Below, in pieces: positions 25,296 through 33,455 of a stretch of 64,000 nucleotides of DNA. A model generated the notes under the pieces. The model was not told the DNA's origin, did not search any database, and saw only the letters and a list, made by a program, of their open reading frames with translations. A program made the position numbers and the translations under genes. Position 1 is the stretch's first letter, and each line of letters opens with the position of its first letter. Source of the stretch: Larkinella arboricola (GTDB lineage: Bacteria > Bacteroidota > Bacteroidia > Cytophagales > Spirosomataceae); the NCBI RefSeq assembly GCF_003259745.1, contig NZ_QLMC01000001.1:682001-746000 (forward strand). Direction: 5' to 3'.

Positions 25296-25346
25296 CTGAT
25301 AAACTCTGTGTAATAACATGAAAAACCGTTACACAGAGTTTATCAG
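25296..25346. repeat. Perfect 18-bp inverted repeat between adaptor and pump genes
   Basis: CTGATAAACTCTGTGTAA (25296-25313) and TTACACAGAGTTTATCAG (25329-25346) are perfect complements around a 15-base loop. Further partial copies of the same phrase follow (CTGAGTTTATCAGAG near 25354-25368). It lies inside the efflux operon, 37 bases before the pump start codon. Confidence 0.75.
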
Positions 25347-25371
25347 GGGTAATCTGAGTTTATCAGAGGGG

Positions 25372-26433
25372 TTATTTGAGGATTACCGTTGACGTTTCGG
25401 TGAGGTAGGCCGAGCCTGCTGTGACGACGTTTGAAATACCCGATAAGCCGTTCGTAAGCAGTACGTTGTCGTTATCAATAAAGCCGATCTGAACCGGGAC
25501 TTTGCGGACGTGTTTCTGGTCGTCAGATAAAGCGAAAACAAAACCGGCCTTCCCGTCGCCTTCAACAATGGCTTCAATCGGAACCAGGGCGTAGCTGCGG
25601 CTTTGGGCGGGTTGCAGCGTGACTTTGGCAAACAGGCCGGGCGCAAACTTCACCGTACCGGGGTCAATCCGGATTTCAACATCATAGAGTTTATTCTGGG
25701 GATCGGCGGCCTGAGCCAGTTCGCTGACGGTTCCGGTAAACGTTTTTTCGGGATACGCTTCCAGCGAAATGGTGGCGCGGTTACCAATTTTCAGCCGCGC
25801 CCAGTCTTTGTCGGACACGCCCACCCGGACAATCCAGTCGTTCCGGCGGGTGGACGAGATCAGGAAAACCGGCGACCCGGCTGCGGCAAATTCGCCCTCG
25901 TTCATGGTTCGGCGCGTTACGGTTCCATCGACCGTCGAGCGGATTTGGGCGTAATCCTGATTAAACCGGGCGATAGCCAGATGCTGCTGGGCGACATCGT
26001 GGCCCGTGGTGGCATTCTGCAACTGTTCCAGTGTAGCGGCTGTGTCGGCATAAAGCGCTTTGACGCGGTTGAGGTCCCGTTCGGCTTTTTCCTTTGCAAA
26101 CTGCGCCTGACTCACCTGAGCATTAATTTCGGTCAGATTCAGGGTTGCCAGCAGTTGCCCTTTCCGGACGGTTTGGCCTTCATCGACGTATAGTTTTTCA
26201 ATGATTCCGCCTACTTTAAAGGATAGTTTGGCTTCTTCGGAGGAGGAAACCAGACCTGATGCCACGATGGGTTCCGTTCGTACCACGGATTGGACTTTTG
26301 TGAGTTTTACCGGGATGGAGGTGTCGTCGGTTTGGCTCGCCGGTTTCTCTTTCCGGCTTTCTTTGGCTTTCGTACCACAGGCCCAGAGGCCGCCCGTCAG
26401 CAGAATAATCAAGATGAATGGTATCGCTTTCAT
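25372..26433 (-). CDS. RND efflux periplasmic adaptor (HlyD/MexA family) lipoprotein
   Basis: 353 residues. The N-terminus (FILIILLTGGLWACGTKAKE) has a lipobox with Cys at about residue 19, so it is anchored as a lipoprotein. The biotinyl-lipoyl half-motifs surround an alpha-hairpin: SFKVGGIIEKLYVDEGQTVR with KGQLLATLN, then about 90-150 helical (QAQFAKEKAERDLNRVKALY), then IRSTVDGTVTRRTMNEGEFA. Beta-barrel and membrane-proximal domains follow. It bridges the RND pump and the TolC channel. It lies 42 bases after tolC and 112 before the pump gene in the same operon. Confidence 0.93.
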   Translation of the reverse strand: MKAIPFILIILLTGGLWACGTKAKESRKEKPASQTDDTSIPVKLTKVQSVVRTEPIVASGLVSSSEEAKLSFKVGGIIEKLYVDEGQTVRKGQLLATLNLTEINAQVSQAQFAKEKAERDLNRVKALYADTAATLEQLQNATTGHDVAQQHLAIARFNQDYAQIRSTVDGTVTRRTMNEGEFAAAGSPVFLISSTRRNDWIVRVGVSDKDWARLKIGNRATISLEAYPEKTFTGTVSELAQAADPQNKLYDVEIRIDPGTVKFAPGLFAKVTLQPAQSRSYALVPIEAIVEGDGKAGFVFALSDDQKHVRKVPVQIGFIDNDNVLLTNGLSGISNVVTAGSAYLTETSTVILK

Positions 26434-26475
26434 TGGAGTAATCGGTTACTAATCAGGAGGAAAGTGTTGGAGTGG

Positions 26476-27861
26476 TTACTGAATCGCCGTCGCGCGGTCG
26501 AGGGCGGCCCGTTTGGTCAGCACATCATACCGCGCCAGTACCTGCTGAATCTGGGCCGTTAGCCGGTCATTCTGGAAGCGCAGGTACTCCACCAGCAGGG
26601 CCTGGCCGTTGCGGTATTTGCTGTCGATGAGCCGGAAGGTCTGCTCGGCGTTGGCGAGGCCGGTCTGGCTGGCTGTCAGGCTTTCGTTGGCCGCATCCAG
26701 TTCATAATACGCCTGCAAAACCTGCAACTGAATCTGTTTTTCTACTTCCGTCAGCCGGGTTTGCACCAGTTCTGTCTGGATTTTGGCCTGTTGCACCTTC
26801 GAACGTTTTTCGTAACCCTTGAATAAATCCCAGGACAAACCAACCTGTCCAACTACATATGCCTGATTGGAGAATGTATAGCCAAAGCCCTGAAAACCCG
26901 TGCTTCCACCGACATAGACATTGGGTAGCCTGATGGAGGCTTCGTTCAGTTTGACGGCATTTTGGGTGGCCCGGAGCGAACCGCCGAGCCGCTTCAGTTC
27001 CTGACGGCCCTGCAAAGCGGTTTGCTGCAATGCCGTGAGGGCAGGAGGGGCCGCGGGCAGGCTCCGGGTCAGGAGCGAATCCACCTGAATATCAGCCGTG
27101 AGGTCACGGTTGAGCAGAAAATTGAAATACGCTTTGGCGGTTTGACGGTTTTTGTCGGAGTTGGCCAGTTGCTGATCAATTTTGCTGATTTCGTAGCGGG
27201 CCGAGGTTACGGCATCTTTCGTTGCTACGTTGTTGCTAACCAGTTTCTCATTCAGTTTGGCCAGTTCGCGCAGCATGTTGCGGGAATTTTCGAAGATCCG
27301 AACGGCGTCTAGTGTTTGCAGGTACTGGTAATACGCCGTTGCAATGGTATACCGCAATTCGTTTTCAACTACCCGTTTCCGGGCTTCCTGCGCCGACAGC
27401 AAATCTTTTTGAATCAGGTAGTTGTACTGAATGTCGGAGTTGAAAATGGCGTATTGGACATTGAGTTTGGTGTCGTGAAAATTGTTGGGAGCCAGCAATT
27501 CGTTCACGTTGGGGATATTTGTCGGAAAGCGTTCGGCACCCGTAAGCTGGTTGAGTGTGGCATACACCGGGTTAAGCATGTCACCGACCGGAAATTGCAA
27601 CCGTCGACCGCCAGCGGCCACGGAATAGGTGGGGTTAAACGTGAGTCGGGGGTAAAACAATGCCCGGGCCTGGTTGATCGACTCGGTAACCCGACCGATT
27701 TCCAGCGACTCCTGTTTCAGCGCCAGATTGTTTTGTAACCCTTCCTGAATGTACGCATCCAGAATAATCGAGGGTGCTTCTACCGATTGGGCGGCACCCG
27801 GGCGCGAGATGGTTGCCAGCGTAAGAATGATCAAGTAGCTGACTTTTAGTCTTGTAATCAT
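26476..27861 (-). CDS. TolC-family outer-membrane efflux channel
   Basis: 461 residues with a signal peptide (about 1-25). Long heptad-like helices typical of the TolC barrel-tunnel are arranged in two repeats (YIQEGLQNNLALKQESLEIG, and SIRLPNVYVGGSTGFQGFGY in the second half). The family tail motif AEQTFRLIDSKYRNGQALLV precedes the C-terminus. It forms the exit duct for the RND pump. Its start codon is 42 bases after the tetR stop, and this gap holds a probable repressor operator (27871-27887), which suggests control of the pump genes separate from tetR. Confidence 0.93.
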   Translation of the reverse strand: MITRLKVSYLIILTLATISRPGAAQSVEAPSIILDAYIQEGLQNNLALKQESLEIGRVTESINQARALFYPRLTFNPTYSVAAGGRRLQFPVGDMLNPVYATLNQLTGAERFPTNIPNVNELLAPNNFHDTKLNVQYAIFNSDIQYNYLIQKDLLSAQEARKRVVENELRYTIATAYYQYLQTLDAVRIFENSRNMLRELAKLNEKLVSNNVATKDAVTSARYEISKIDQQLANSDKNRQTAKAYFNFLLNRDLTADIQVDSLLTRSLPAAPPALTALQQTALQGRQELKRLGGSLRATQNAVKLNEASIRLPNVYVGGSTGFQGFGYTFSNQAYVVGQVGLSWDLFKGYEKRSKVQQAKIQTELVQTRLTEVEKQIQLQVLQAYYELDAANESLTASQTGLANAEQTFRLIDSKYRNGQALLVEYLRFQNDRLTAQIQQVLARYDVLTKRAALDRATAIQ

Positions 27862-27870
27862 ACATAATAA

Positions 27871-27887
27871 AATAAACAGTGTTCACT
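27871..27887. promoter_or_regulatory. Probable TetR operator before tolC
   Basis: AATAAACAGTGTTCACT on the plus strand. Its reverse complement AGTGAACACTGTTTATT matches the site in the tetR promoter (28547-28563) at 15 of 17 positions. It fills the centre of the 42-base tetR-tolC gap. Confidence 0.6.
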
Positions 27888-27903
27888 AGTTGTTAAAATT
27901 TTT

Positions 27904-28521
27904 TTAGAGACCGTGGCGGATCGTTTCATTAAAAAGGTTAAAAGCGCTTTCCATCAGTTCTTTGCGACGGTTTTCTTCAAACATTTCCAGGCGTTTCCGC
28001 AGAAAAAGAGCGGTATAACCGTGTACGGAACTCCAGATCATAAGTGACGCTACTTCAGCATCCTGCGTTTTGAACAGGCCCTTGTCAATACACTCCTGTA
28101 CGCAGGTGACCAGCAGGTTGAACGCCGATTTGCCTTCGTCCCAGATGTCATTCTTGCAGGCCAATGCGTCCATTGGAGCCGTCATGATAAACATCAGGTC
28201 AAACAACTCGGGGTTGTCAAAAGCAAACTGGAAATACCGGCGGCCCAATTCTACCAGCCGATCAAATGGATCTTCCAGTTGCAGAGCCGACTGAAACGCA
28301 TCGATCATTTTATGAAAACCAATCTGGTGAAGCGCGTAGAGCAGCTCGTTTTTATCCTTGTAATAGAGATAAATCGTTGCCGGGCTGTATTCAATGGCGT
28401 CGGCAATGTTACGGATGCTCACTTTCTCGTACCCGTTCTCCAGAAACAGCTTTTGGGCTGCTTCCAGAATCCGTTTCCGCATTTCCTCTCTCTCGCGCTC
28501 TTTCCGCTCAACAATTCCCAT
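27904..28521 (-). CDS. TetR/AcrR-family repressor of the efflux operon
   Basis: 205 residues. The N-terminal helix-turn-helix domain (about 12-60) is typical: RKRILEAAQKLFLENGYEKV, SIRNIADAIEYSPATIYLYY, KDKNELLYAL. The C-terminal ligand-binding, dimerising helical domain follows, rich in aromatics (FQFAFDNPELFDLMFIM). It heads the operon of outer-membrane channel, adaptor and pump. Its own promoter (28540-28569) has a 17-base site between the -33 and -7 elements that recurs before tolC, indicating autoregulation and repression of the pump. The inducer is not evident. Confidence 0.93.
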   Translation of the reverse strand: MGIVERKEREREEMRKRILEAAQKLFLENGYEKVSIRNIADAIEYSPATIYLYYKDKNELLYALHQIGFHKMIDAFQSALQLEDPFDRLVELGRRYFQFAFDNPELFDLMFIMTAPMDALACKNDIWDEGKSAFNLLVTCVQECIDKGLFKTQDAEVASLMIWSSVHGYTALFLRKRLEMFEENRRKELMESAFNLFNETIRHGL

Positions 28522-28539
28522 ATGTGTTAATTAACGTTA

Positions 28540-28569
28540 CAAATGTACTGAACACCGTTTATTAATCAA
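28540..28569 (-). promoter_or_regulatory. Promoter of tetR
   Basis: Read on the minus strand, TTG (28569-28567), a 19-base spacer and TACATTTG (28547-28540) give a full match to the Bacteroidota consensus TTG-N19-TAnnTTTG. The leader to the ATG at 28521 is about 15 bases. Confidence 0.75.
28547..28563. promoter_or_regulatory. Probable TetR operator inside the tetR promoter
   Basis: ACTGAACACCGTTTATT lies in the spacer between the -33 and -7 elements and touches the latter, where a bound repressor would block polymerase. It agrees with the site before tolC at 15 of 17 positions. Confidence 0.65.
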
Positions 28570-28670
28570 GAGGTGTTTTTCTGGATCGGAAAAAACAGGA
28601 GATGAACAATCCGAATTCGGTCGTCAACCGTCAAAATTCCGAAACGAACGAAAAACGTCAGGCGGCTTTT

Positions 28671-29717
28671 TTACTCAATAACGGCGTAAATAGCGACCGG
28701 GTTTGATTTGTTTTTGAGCCGGACCTCGCCCAGCGGTTCGCAGCGGAAAGAATCCTTAACCAGTTGATAGGCGGTTTCGCTAATGATGATCTGACCTTCC
28801 TGCGCCACCGATTGCAGCCGTTGGGCGGTATTGACCACGTCGCCAATGACGGTATAATCGAGCCGCCGGAGTGTGGCCGAGCCAATATTTCCCGAAATCA
28901 TTTCGCCGGTATTGATGCCGATGGCTACCTTGGGCGTGTAAACCGGTTCGCCGGGAACGGTTTTTTCCAGCAGTTCAATGTGGTTGCGGACGGCCAGAGC
29001 GGCTTCGATGGCGCGGTCGAGGTGGTATTCTCCCCGGAAGACGGCCATCACGGCGTCGCCCATAAACTTGTCGACAAAACCGCCCTGGGCAATGATTTCC
29101 TTCACCATTACGTCGAAGTACAGATTGATCAGCTTGACCACGGTGTCGGCGTTTTCGCGTTCGGTGATGGCCGTAAAGCCGCAGATGTCGATAAAAACCG
29201 CCGTGGCATTGACAGTTTCGTTCAGCATCAGCGACGTTTCAAACTCCCGCCGGTCCATGAAGTTGAGCACCGATTCATCGACGTACATCCTGAGAATGTT
29301 GTTCTCCTTGATGGCTTTCAGCGTATCCCGCAGTTGAGCCACGTGCCGCAGGGTTTTCTGCATGGTCAAATCGAGGTCATCGAAATTGACGGGTTTGCAG
29401 ATAAAATCGAATGCCCCCCGGTTCATGGCCGTACGGATGTTGGTCATGTCGCCGTAGGCCGATACAATCACGGTTTTGGTCAACGGGCTAACTTCGCTCA
29501 GCTTTTCGAGCAGCGTCAGGCCGTCCATTTCGGGCATATTGATGTCACTCAGGACAATATCAATGTCGGGTTGCTCCTGAATTTTGGTCAGCGCATCAAC
29601 ACCGTTGTAGGCGAAAACAAACTCGTATTGCTGTTCGCGGATTTGCCGACGAAACTTCTGCCGAATCAGTAATTCGAGATCGGTTTCGTCATCCACGACC
29701 AGGATTTTGGACTTCAT
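28671..29717 (-). CDS. Response regulator with C-terminal class III adenylate cyclase domain
   Basis: 348 residues. The receiver domain (about 1-125) has the acidic pair in VVDDETD, phospho-acceptor Asp in LSDINMPEMDG, and the CKP Lys. A linker helix leads to a cyclase domain (about 165-348). Metal-binding Asp residues are in FIDICGFT and FMGDAVMAVF, and the substrate and transition-state region is RRLDYTVIGDVVNTAQRL with Asp, Asn and Arg present. All catalytic positions expected for an active adenylate-type cyclase are there. It overlaps the preceding CheY-like gene by four bases and follows a histidine kinase, so cAMP synthesis is probably controlled by phosphorylation. Confidence 0.92.
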   Translation of the reverse strand: MKSKILVVDDETDLELLIRQKFRRQIREQQYEFVFAYNGVDALTKIQEQPDIDIVLSDINMPEMDGLTLLEKLSEVSPLTKTVIVSAYGDMTNIRTAMNRGAFDFICKPVNFDDLDLTMQKTLRHVAQLRDTLKAIKENNILRMYVDESVLNFMDRREFETSLMLNETVNATAVFIDICGFTAITERENADTVVKLINLYFDVMVKEIIAQGGFVDKFMGDAVMAVFRGEYHLDRAIEAALAVRNHIELLEKTVPGEPVYTPKVAIGINTGEMISGNIGSATLRRLDYTVIGDVVNTAQRLQSVAQEGQIIISETAYQLVKDSFRCEPLGEVRLKNKSNPVAIYAVIE

Positions 29718-30088
29718 AGGGCGCTTTTAAGTTTTTCTTTCAGGTTGGAAAAGTCAAGCGGTTTGGTCAGAAAGGCGTCGGCTCCCAGCTTCATGGCCTG
29801 GTCGTGACTCTCGGCATCTCCGTAGGCCGTAATCATCATCACCGTGGGCGGAGCAACCGGATAGGTGGTTCTGATCAGGCGCAGCAATTCCAGACCACTC
29901 ATACCGGGCATGTTAATATCCGACAGAATTAAGACATATTCAGACGAATGATCGTTCAGATACGTCAGGGCTTTTTCGCCGGAGTGGGCAAAGGCGAACT
30001 GGATTTCACCAGCGCGAATTTCCCGCCGGAAGCGTTGTTCAAAGAGGGTTTGTACGTCCGTTTCGTCGTCAACAACCAAGACTTTCAT
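29714..30088 (-). CDS. Stand-alone CheY-like response regulator
   Basis: 124 residues, a receiver domain only. The acidic pair is in VVDDETD, the phospho-acceptor Asp in LSDINMPGMSG, the switch Thr in MMITAYGD and the Lys in LTKPLD. It resembles the receiver of the next gene closely (for example FRREIRAGEIQFAFAHSGEK against FRRQIREQQYEFVFAYNG), so the two probably arose by duplication. It may act as a phosphate carrier or sink between the kinase and the receiver-cyclase. It overlaps the cyclase gene by four bases. Confidence 0.92.
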   Translation of the reverse strand: MKVLVVDDETDVQTLFEQRFRREIRAGEIQFAFAHSGEKALTYLNDHSSEYVLILSDINMPGMSGLELLRLIRTTYPVAPPTVMMITAYGDAESHDQAMKLGADAFLTKPLDFSNLKEKLKSAL

Positions 30089-30125
30089 GCCGCAGGTTAA
30101 GTAAAAGGTAGATCGGGTTTACTAT

Positions 30126-30133
30126 CAAAGATA
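30126..30133 (-). promoter_or_regulatory. -7 element TATCTTTG before the CheY-like gene
   Basis: A perfect TAnnTTTG on the minus strand between the kinase stop (30148) and the regulator start (30088). No TTG is found at the right distance. It may give the two regulators a promoter of their own. Confidence 0.4.
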
Positions 30134-30147
30134 CGGAAAGTCGGTCT

Positions 30148-31500
30148 TTATGTGGGTAACCGGATGGTGAACTCTGTAAATTTCCCTTCTTCCGTCTCAA
30201 CGACCAGTTCTCCGCCATGTCCTTTGGTTATAATGTCGTAGCTGAGCGACAGGCCCAGACCGGTACCCTGACCCGTGGGTTTGGTGGTGAAAAAGGGCTG
30301 GTAAATTTTGTTCAGGACGGAAGCCGGAATCCCGCAGCCATTATCGCGCACCCGGAGTTCGATGGTTTCTCCGTCGATGCGTCGCGTGATGACCTGCACC
30401 GTGGGCTGGTAGTTGGCCAGACCGGTTTTCCGTTTTTCTTCAGTTGCGTAAAAAGCGTTGGTAAACAGGTTGAGCAGCACCCGGCCCATGTCCTGCGGGA
30501 CAACGGAAACTTTTCCCAGGTTGCTGTCAAAATCGGTCAGCAGGGTGGCGTTGAATGACTTATCGTTGGCCCGCAGCCCGTGGTAGGCCAGCCGCAGGTA
30601 TTCGTCGGCCAGGTTGTTGATGTCGATGGGTTCGCGCTCGTGGGTACTGGCGCGGGAGTGCTGCAACATCCCCTTCACGATGGAGTCGGCCCGTTTGCCG
30701 TGGTGGTTGATTTTTTGCAGGTTTTGCGCAAGGTCGGCCAGAATTTCCTCTTCCAGCCCCGCATCGCGGTCGGTTTTTTGCCGTTCTTCCTTCAATTCTT
30801 CAATCAATTCGACGGAGACTTCCGAAAAGTTGTTGACAAAGTTGAGCGGGTTCTGGATTTCGTGGGCAATACCGGCGGTCAGTTCGCCTAGGGAAGCCAT
30901 TTTCTCGCGTTGAATCAGCTGATCCTGCGTGGCTTTCAGTTCTGTCAAGGTTTGTTCGAGTTCTTCTTTTTGCCGGGTCAGTTCGGCAGTCCGTTCTGCA
31001 ACGATCTGTTCAAGCATCACGTTCTGGCTGGCAATGATGCGGTTCTGTTCTTCCTCCTGCTGCCGTTTCAGTCGTTCTTTTTCAAGGGCTTTCTGCTGCT
31101 TCCGGGTGATAAACCAGGTGGCTACCATCCAGATAAAGGAAAACATCTCCGCAATTTCAACCATCGTTTTGATGCTTTCATAGAAATCCGGAACAATCAA
31201 CTCAACAAGGTCGCCAAACAGCGAGATCAAAATAAACGGCCCGACAGCCAGCCAGACATTCCGAACCGGTCGGAAATCTTTCAGCAGGTAAGCCGCTCCC
31301 ACCATGCCGATCAGCAGCAGATGCCAGACCCATTTGGTAAAATCAGAATCCAGAAAAATATCAGAAACCAATAGCCCGGTGGCTACATACTGCACCATGA
31401 GCAGCATCCGGTCCCACTCCGGAAACCGCTCGGCGGTCTGAAGTGAGGTACGGATGTACCGGACCATGAAAAAGACAATCAGAAAAGAACCTATTTCCAT
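30148..31500 (-). CDS. Membrane sensor histidine kinase
   Basis: 450 residues from the ATG at 31500; a TTG eight codons earlier is also open. Five hydrophobic helices form the N-terminal sensor (about 1-135), with hardly any periplasmic loop. A coiled coil follows (about 135-200; RQQEEEQNRIIASQNVMLEQ). The H-box GIAHEIQNPLNFVNNFSE, N-box LLNLFTNAFYAT, and nucleotide-binding motifs DNGCGIP, FFTTKPTGQGTGLGLSL are complete. The class resembles the ATPase-type kinases with H-box HEIQNPLNFV common in Bacteroidota. It is followed on the same strand by two receivers and is their likely phosphodonor. Confidence 0.93.
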   Translation of the reverse strand: MEIGSFLIVFFMVRYIRTSLQTAERFPEWDRMLLMVQYVATGLLVSDIFLDSDFTKWVWHLLLIGMVGAAYLLKDFRPVRNVWLAVGPFILISLFGDLVELIVPDFYESIKTMVEIAEMFSFIWMVATWFITRKQQKALEKERLKRQQEEEQNRIIASQNVMLEQIVAERTAELTRQKEELEQTLTELKATQDQLIQREKMASLGELTAGIAHEIQNPLNFVNNFSEVSVELIEELKEERQKTDRDAGLEEEILADLAQNLQKINHHGKRADSIVKGMLQHSRASTHEREPIDINNLADEYLRLAYHGLRANDKSFNATLLTDFDSNLGKVSVVPQDMGRVLLNLFTNAFYATEEKRKTGLANYQPTVQVITRRIDGETIELRVRDNGCGIPASVLNKIYQPFFTTKPTGQGTGLGLSLSYDIITKGHGGELVVETEEGKFTEFTIRLPT

Positions 31501-31788
31501 AAGGATATAAACGGTGATGCGCAAAACCGTATTTGGCCCTCAAATTAAAGCTTCCAGCCAAGACTTACAATGACGTGTATCGTCGGCCCGCGCCGTTTAA
31601 GTGTCGCAGCCCACGGATTGTTTGAAAGGAAAAACCGCACGGCTTTTTGTTGGTGGGTACGGTTAGATGAGGGAAAAGTTAGGCAAAGATCCCCACTTGC
31701 ACCTGATATTTTCTAACTTGACGGCCATCAGACTGATAACTGACCGAATGCCAACAACCTGATTTTTTAATTTTTTAGAGCTTCTCAT

Positions 31789-32814
31789 ATGGAATACAGA
31801 CAACTAGGTGGATCGGGCCTGAAGGTTCCGGTCCTGAGTTTTGGAACCGGTACGTTCGGCGGGGGCACCGAGTTTTTTAAAGCGTGGGGAACAACGCAGG
31901 TCGCCGAAGCAACCCGGATGGTCGATCTGTGTCTGGATGCGGGACTGACCATGTTCGATACGGCCGATGTTTATTCGCGGGGCATGTCCGAGGAAATTCT
32001 CGGCCAGGCACTAACCGGAAAGCGGGACAAGGCCCTGATTTCGACGAAAACCACCTTTAAAATGGGCAGTGGCCCGAATGATTTTGGCTCGTCGCGGTTT
32101 CGGCTGATCAAATCGTGCGAAGACAGCCTGCGCCGGTTGAAAACCGATTACATTGACCTGTATTATATGCACGGTTTCGACGGGCACACGGCGGTAGACG
32201 AAACCCTGAGCGCGCTGAACGATCTGGTGCAGAGCGGCAAAGTGCGTTACATTGGCTGCTCCAACTTTTCGGGCTGGCATCTGATGAAATCCCTCTCCAT
32301 TTCGGAACGCTACGGCTGGGCAAAATACGTGGCTCATCAGGCGTATTACTCGCTTTTGAGCCGCGAGTTCGAGTGGGAGTTGATGCCGCTGGGCCTTGAT
32401 CAGAAGGTCGGAACCGTGGTCTGGAGTCCGCTGTCGGCCGGACGACTGGGTGGGAAATACCGTCGGAACAATCCCGCACCCGCCGACAGCCGAATTGCGC
32501 AGGGTGGGGGCGAAGGCCCGCCGATTCCGGAAGAATACTGGTTTTCAATCATGGATACGCTGGACGAACTGGCCGCCGAAACCGGCAAAACCGTGGCGCA
32601 GGTGGCCCTGAACTGGGTGCTGCAACGCCCGACGGTTTCGAGCATTATCATCGGTGCCCGGACGGAAGAACAACTGGTTCAGAATCTGGGTGCGGTGGGC
32701 TGGAATTTAACCAAAGAGCAGGTCGCCCGGCTGGATGCGGTCAGTGATAAACCGACGATTTATCCGTACTGGCACCAGCGCATGAATCCGGATCTGAATC
32801 CGCTGCCGGTATAA
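31789..32814 (+). CDS. Aldo/keto reductase
   Basis: 341 residues. The AKR tetrad is complete: Asp in MFDTADVYSRG, Tyr in the same segment, Lys in ALISTKTTF and His in YYMHGFD. The NADPH-binding end is seen in IIIGARTEEQLVQNLGAVGW. The start MEYRQLGGSGLKVPVLSFGT is typical of the AKR11/12-like (YhdN/Gpr) group that reduces aldehydes or ketones or dehydrogenates sugars in the cytoplasm. It stands alone after a 288-base gap and faces a thioesterase gene across a hairpin. Confidence 0.92.
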   Translation: MEYRQLGGSGLKVPVLSFGTGTFGGGTEFFKAWGTTQVAEATRMVDLCLDAGLTMFDTADVYSRGMSEEILGQALTGKRDKALISTKTTFKMGSGPNDFGSSRFRLIKSCEDSLRRLKTDYIDLYYMHGFDGHTAVDETLSALNDLVQSGKVRYIGCSNFSGWHLMKSLSISERYGWAKYVAHQAYYSLLSREFEWELMPLGLDQKVGTVVWSPLSAGRLGGKYRRNNPAPADSRIAQGGGEGPPIPEEYWFSIMDTLDELAAETGKTVAQVALNWVLQRPTVSSIIIGARTEEQLVQNLGAVGWNLTKEQVARLDAVSDKPTIYPYWHQRMNPDLNPLPV

Positions 32815-32826
32815 TGGACAGATTCA

Positions 32827-32853
32827 GGTATCCGGTGTTCTGTGCCGGATACC
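32827..32853. terminator. Hairpin between convergent genes
   Basis: GGTATCCGG (32827-32835) and CCGGATACC (32845-32853) form a perfect 9-bp stem with a nine-base loop in the 52-base gap between the aldo/keto reductase and the thioesterase. T-runs are lacking on both strands, so it is a probable but not classical bidirectional terminator. Confidence 0.5.
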
Positions 32854-32866
32854 CCATACCACGTAT

Positions 32867-33313
32867 TTAATGTTTCACCGAGGTCTGAACCAGATTGGAA
32901 GCCGCTTTGGCAATGATTCTGCCGTCTTCCGCCGTGATCAGGCATTCGGCATGAATAATGTTTTTGCCCGCCCGCAGAATCCGCGACTGCGCGGTGATGA
33001 TGTCGCCCAGTTGGGCGCTGTACAGATAATCAACATTCAGATTAACAGACGTATACAGGTATTCCCGGCCCAGCACGAAAACCGTTATCCCAATCAGGTC
33101 GTCGATGATGGCCGCAGTGGCCCCGCCATGTAAAATCTGCATGGGATTGGTCATGTCTTCCCGAACGGTGTATTCGATCGTCAGCGAACCTTCTTCCACG
33201 GCCCGCAGCGTCCCATTCAGCCAGCGACCTAACGGCGAGGGGCTTTGCTGCATATCCTGATCGATCAGGGATTGGAAAAAGAGTAAGCGATGGTTCGTTT
33301 CGGATGTGGACAT
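32867..33313 (-). CDS. PaaI-type hotdog-fold acyl-CoA thioesterase
   Basis: 148 residues from the ATG at 33313 (MSTSETNHRLLFF), the family-like length; an ATG ten codons upstream is possible. The hotdog signature MQILHGGATAAIIDDLIGIT carries the HGG turn and the catalytic Asp. VNLNVDYLYSAQLGDIITAQ and HAECLITAEDGRIIAKAASN complete the fold. Members hydrolyse acyl-CoA thioesters, often aromatic or medium-chain; the substrate is not predictable. It stands alone, divergent from the ComA-like gene. Confidence 0.9.
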   Translation of the reverse strand: MSTSETNHRLLFFQSLIDQDMQQSPSPLGRWLNGTLRAVEEGSLTIEYTVREDMTNPMQILHGGATAAIIDDLIGITVFVLGREYLYTSVNLNVDYLYSAQLGDIITAQSRILRAGKNIIHAECLITAEDGRIIAKAASNLVQTSVKH

Positions 33314-33390
33314 AAAACAGGAATGTTTTTGTAAAAATAGCATTTAACTAAGCCGAATGGGGTTTAAGCAAGTATAATTTATGGATTTTC

Positions 33391-33421
33391 TTGGGAGGTA
33401 GCAGGACTTGTGTTACTTTTG
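33391..33421 (+). promoter_or_regulatory. Promoter of the ComA-like gene
   Basis: TTG (33391-33393), a 20-base spacer and TACTTTTG (33414-33421) match the Bacteroidota consensus. The leader to the ATG at 33456 is about 30 bases. Confidence 0.7.
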
Positions 33422-33455
33422 GGCGTTTTTTGCGCCTATACGCTATCCCCTCACA

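Noticed and set aside
25260-25319. N-terminal extension of the RND pump from the ATG at 25319
   Set aside because: The extra 20 residues come partly from an inverted repeat and the family starts at MNLSEFSVKN; the ATG at 25259 was chosen.
28764-29672. Plus-strand open frame (302 codons) within the receiver-cyclase gene
   Set aside because: Antisense to a gene with complete receiver and cyclase motifs; no domain, promoter or sensible start of its own.
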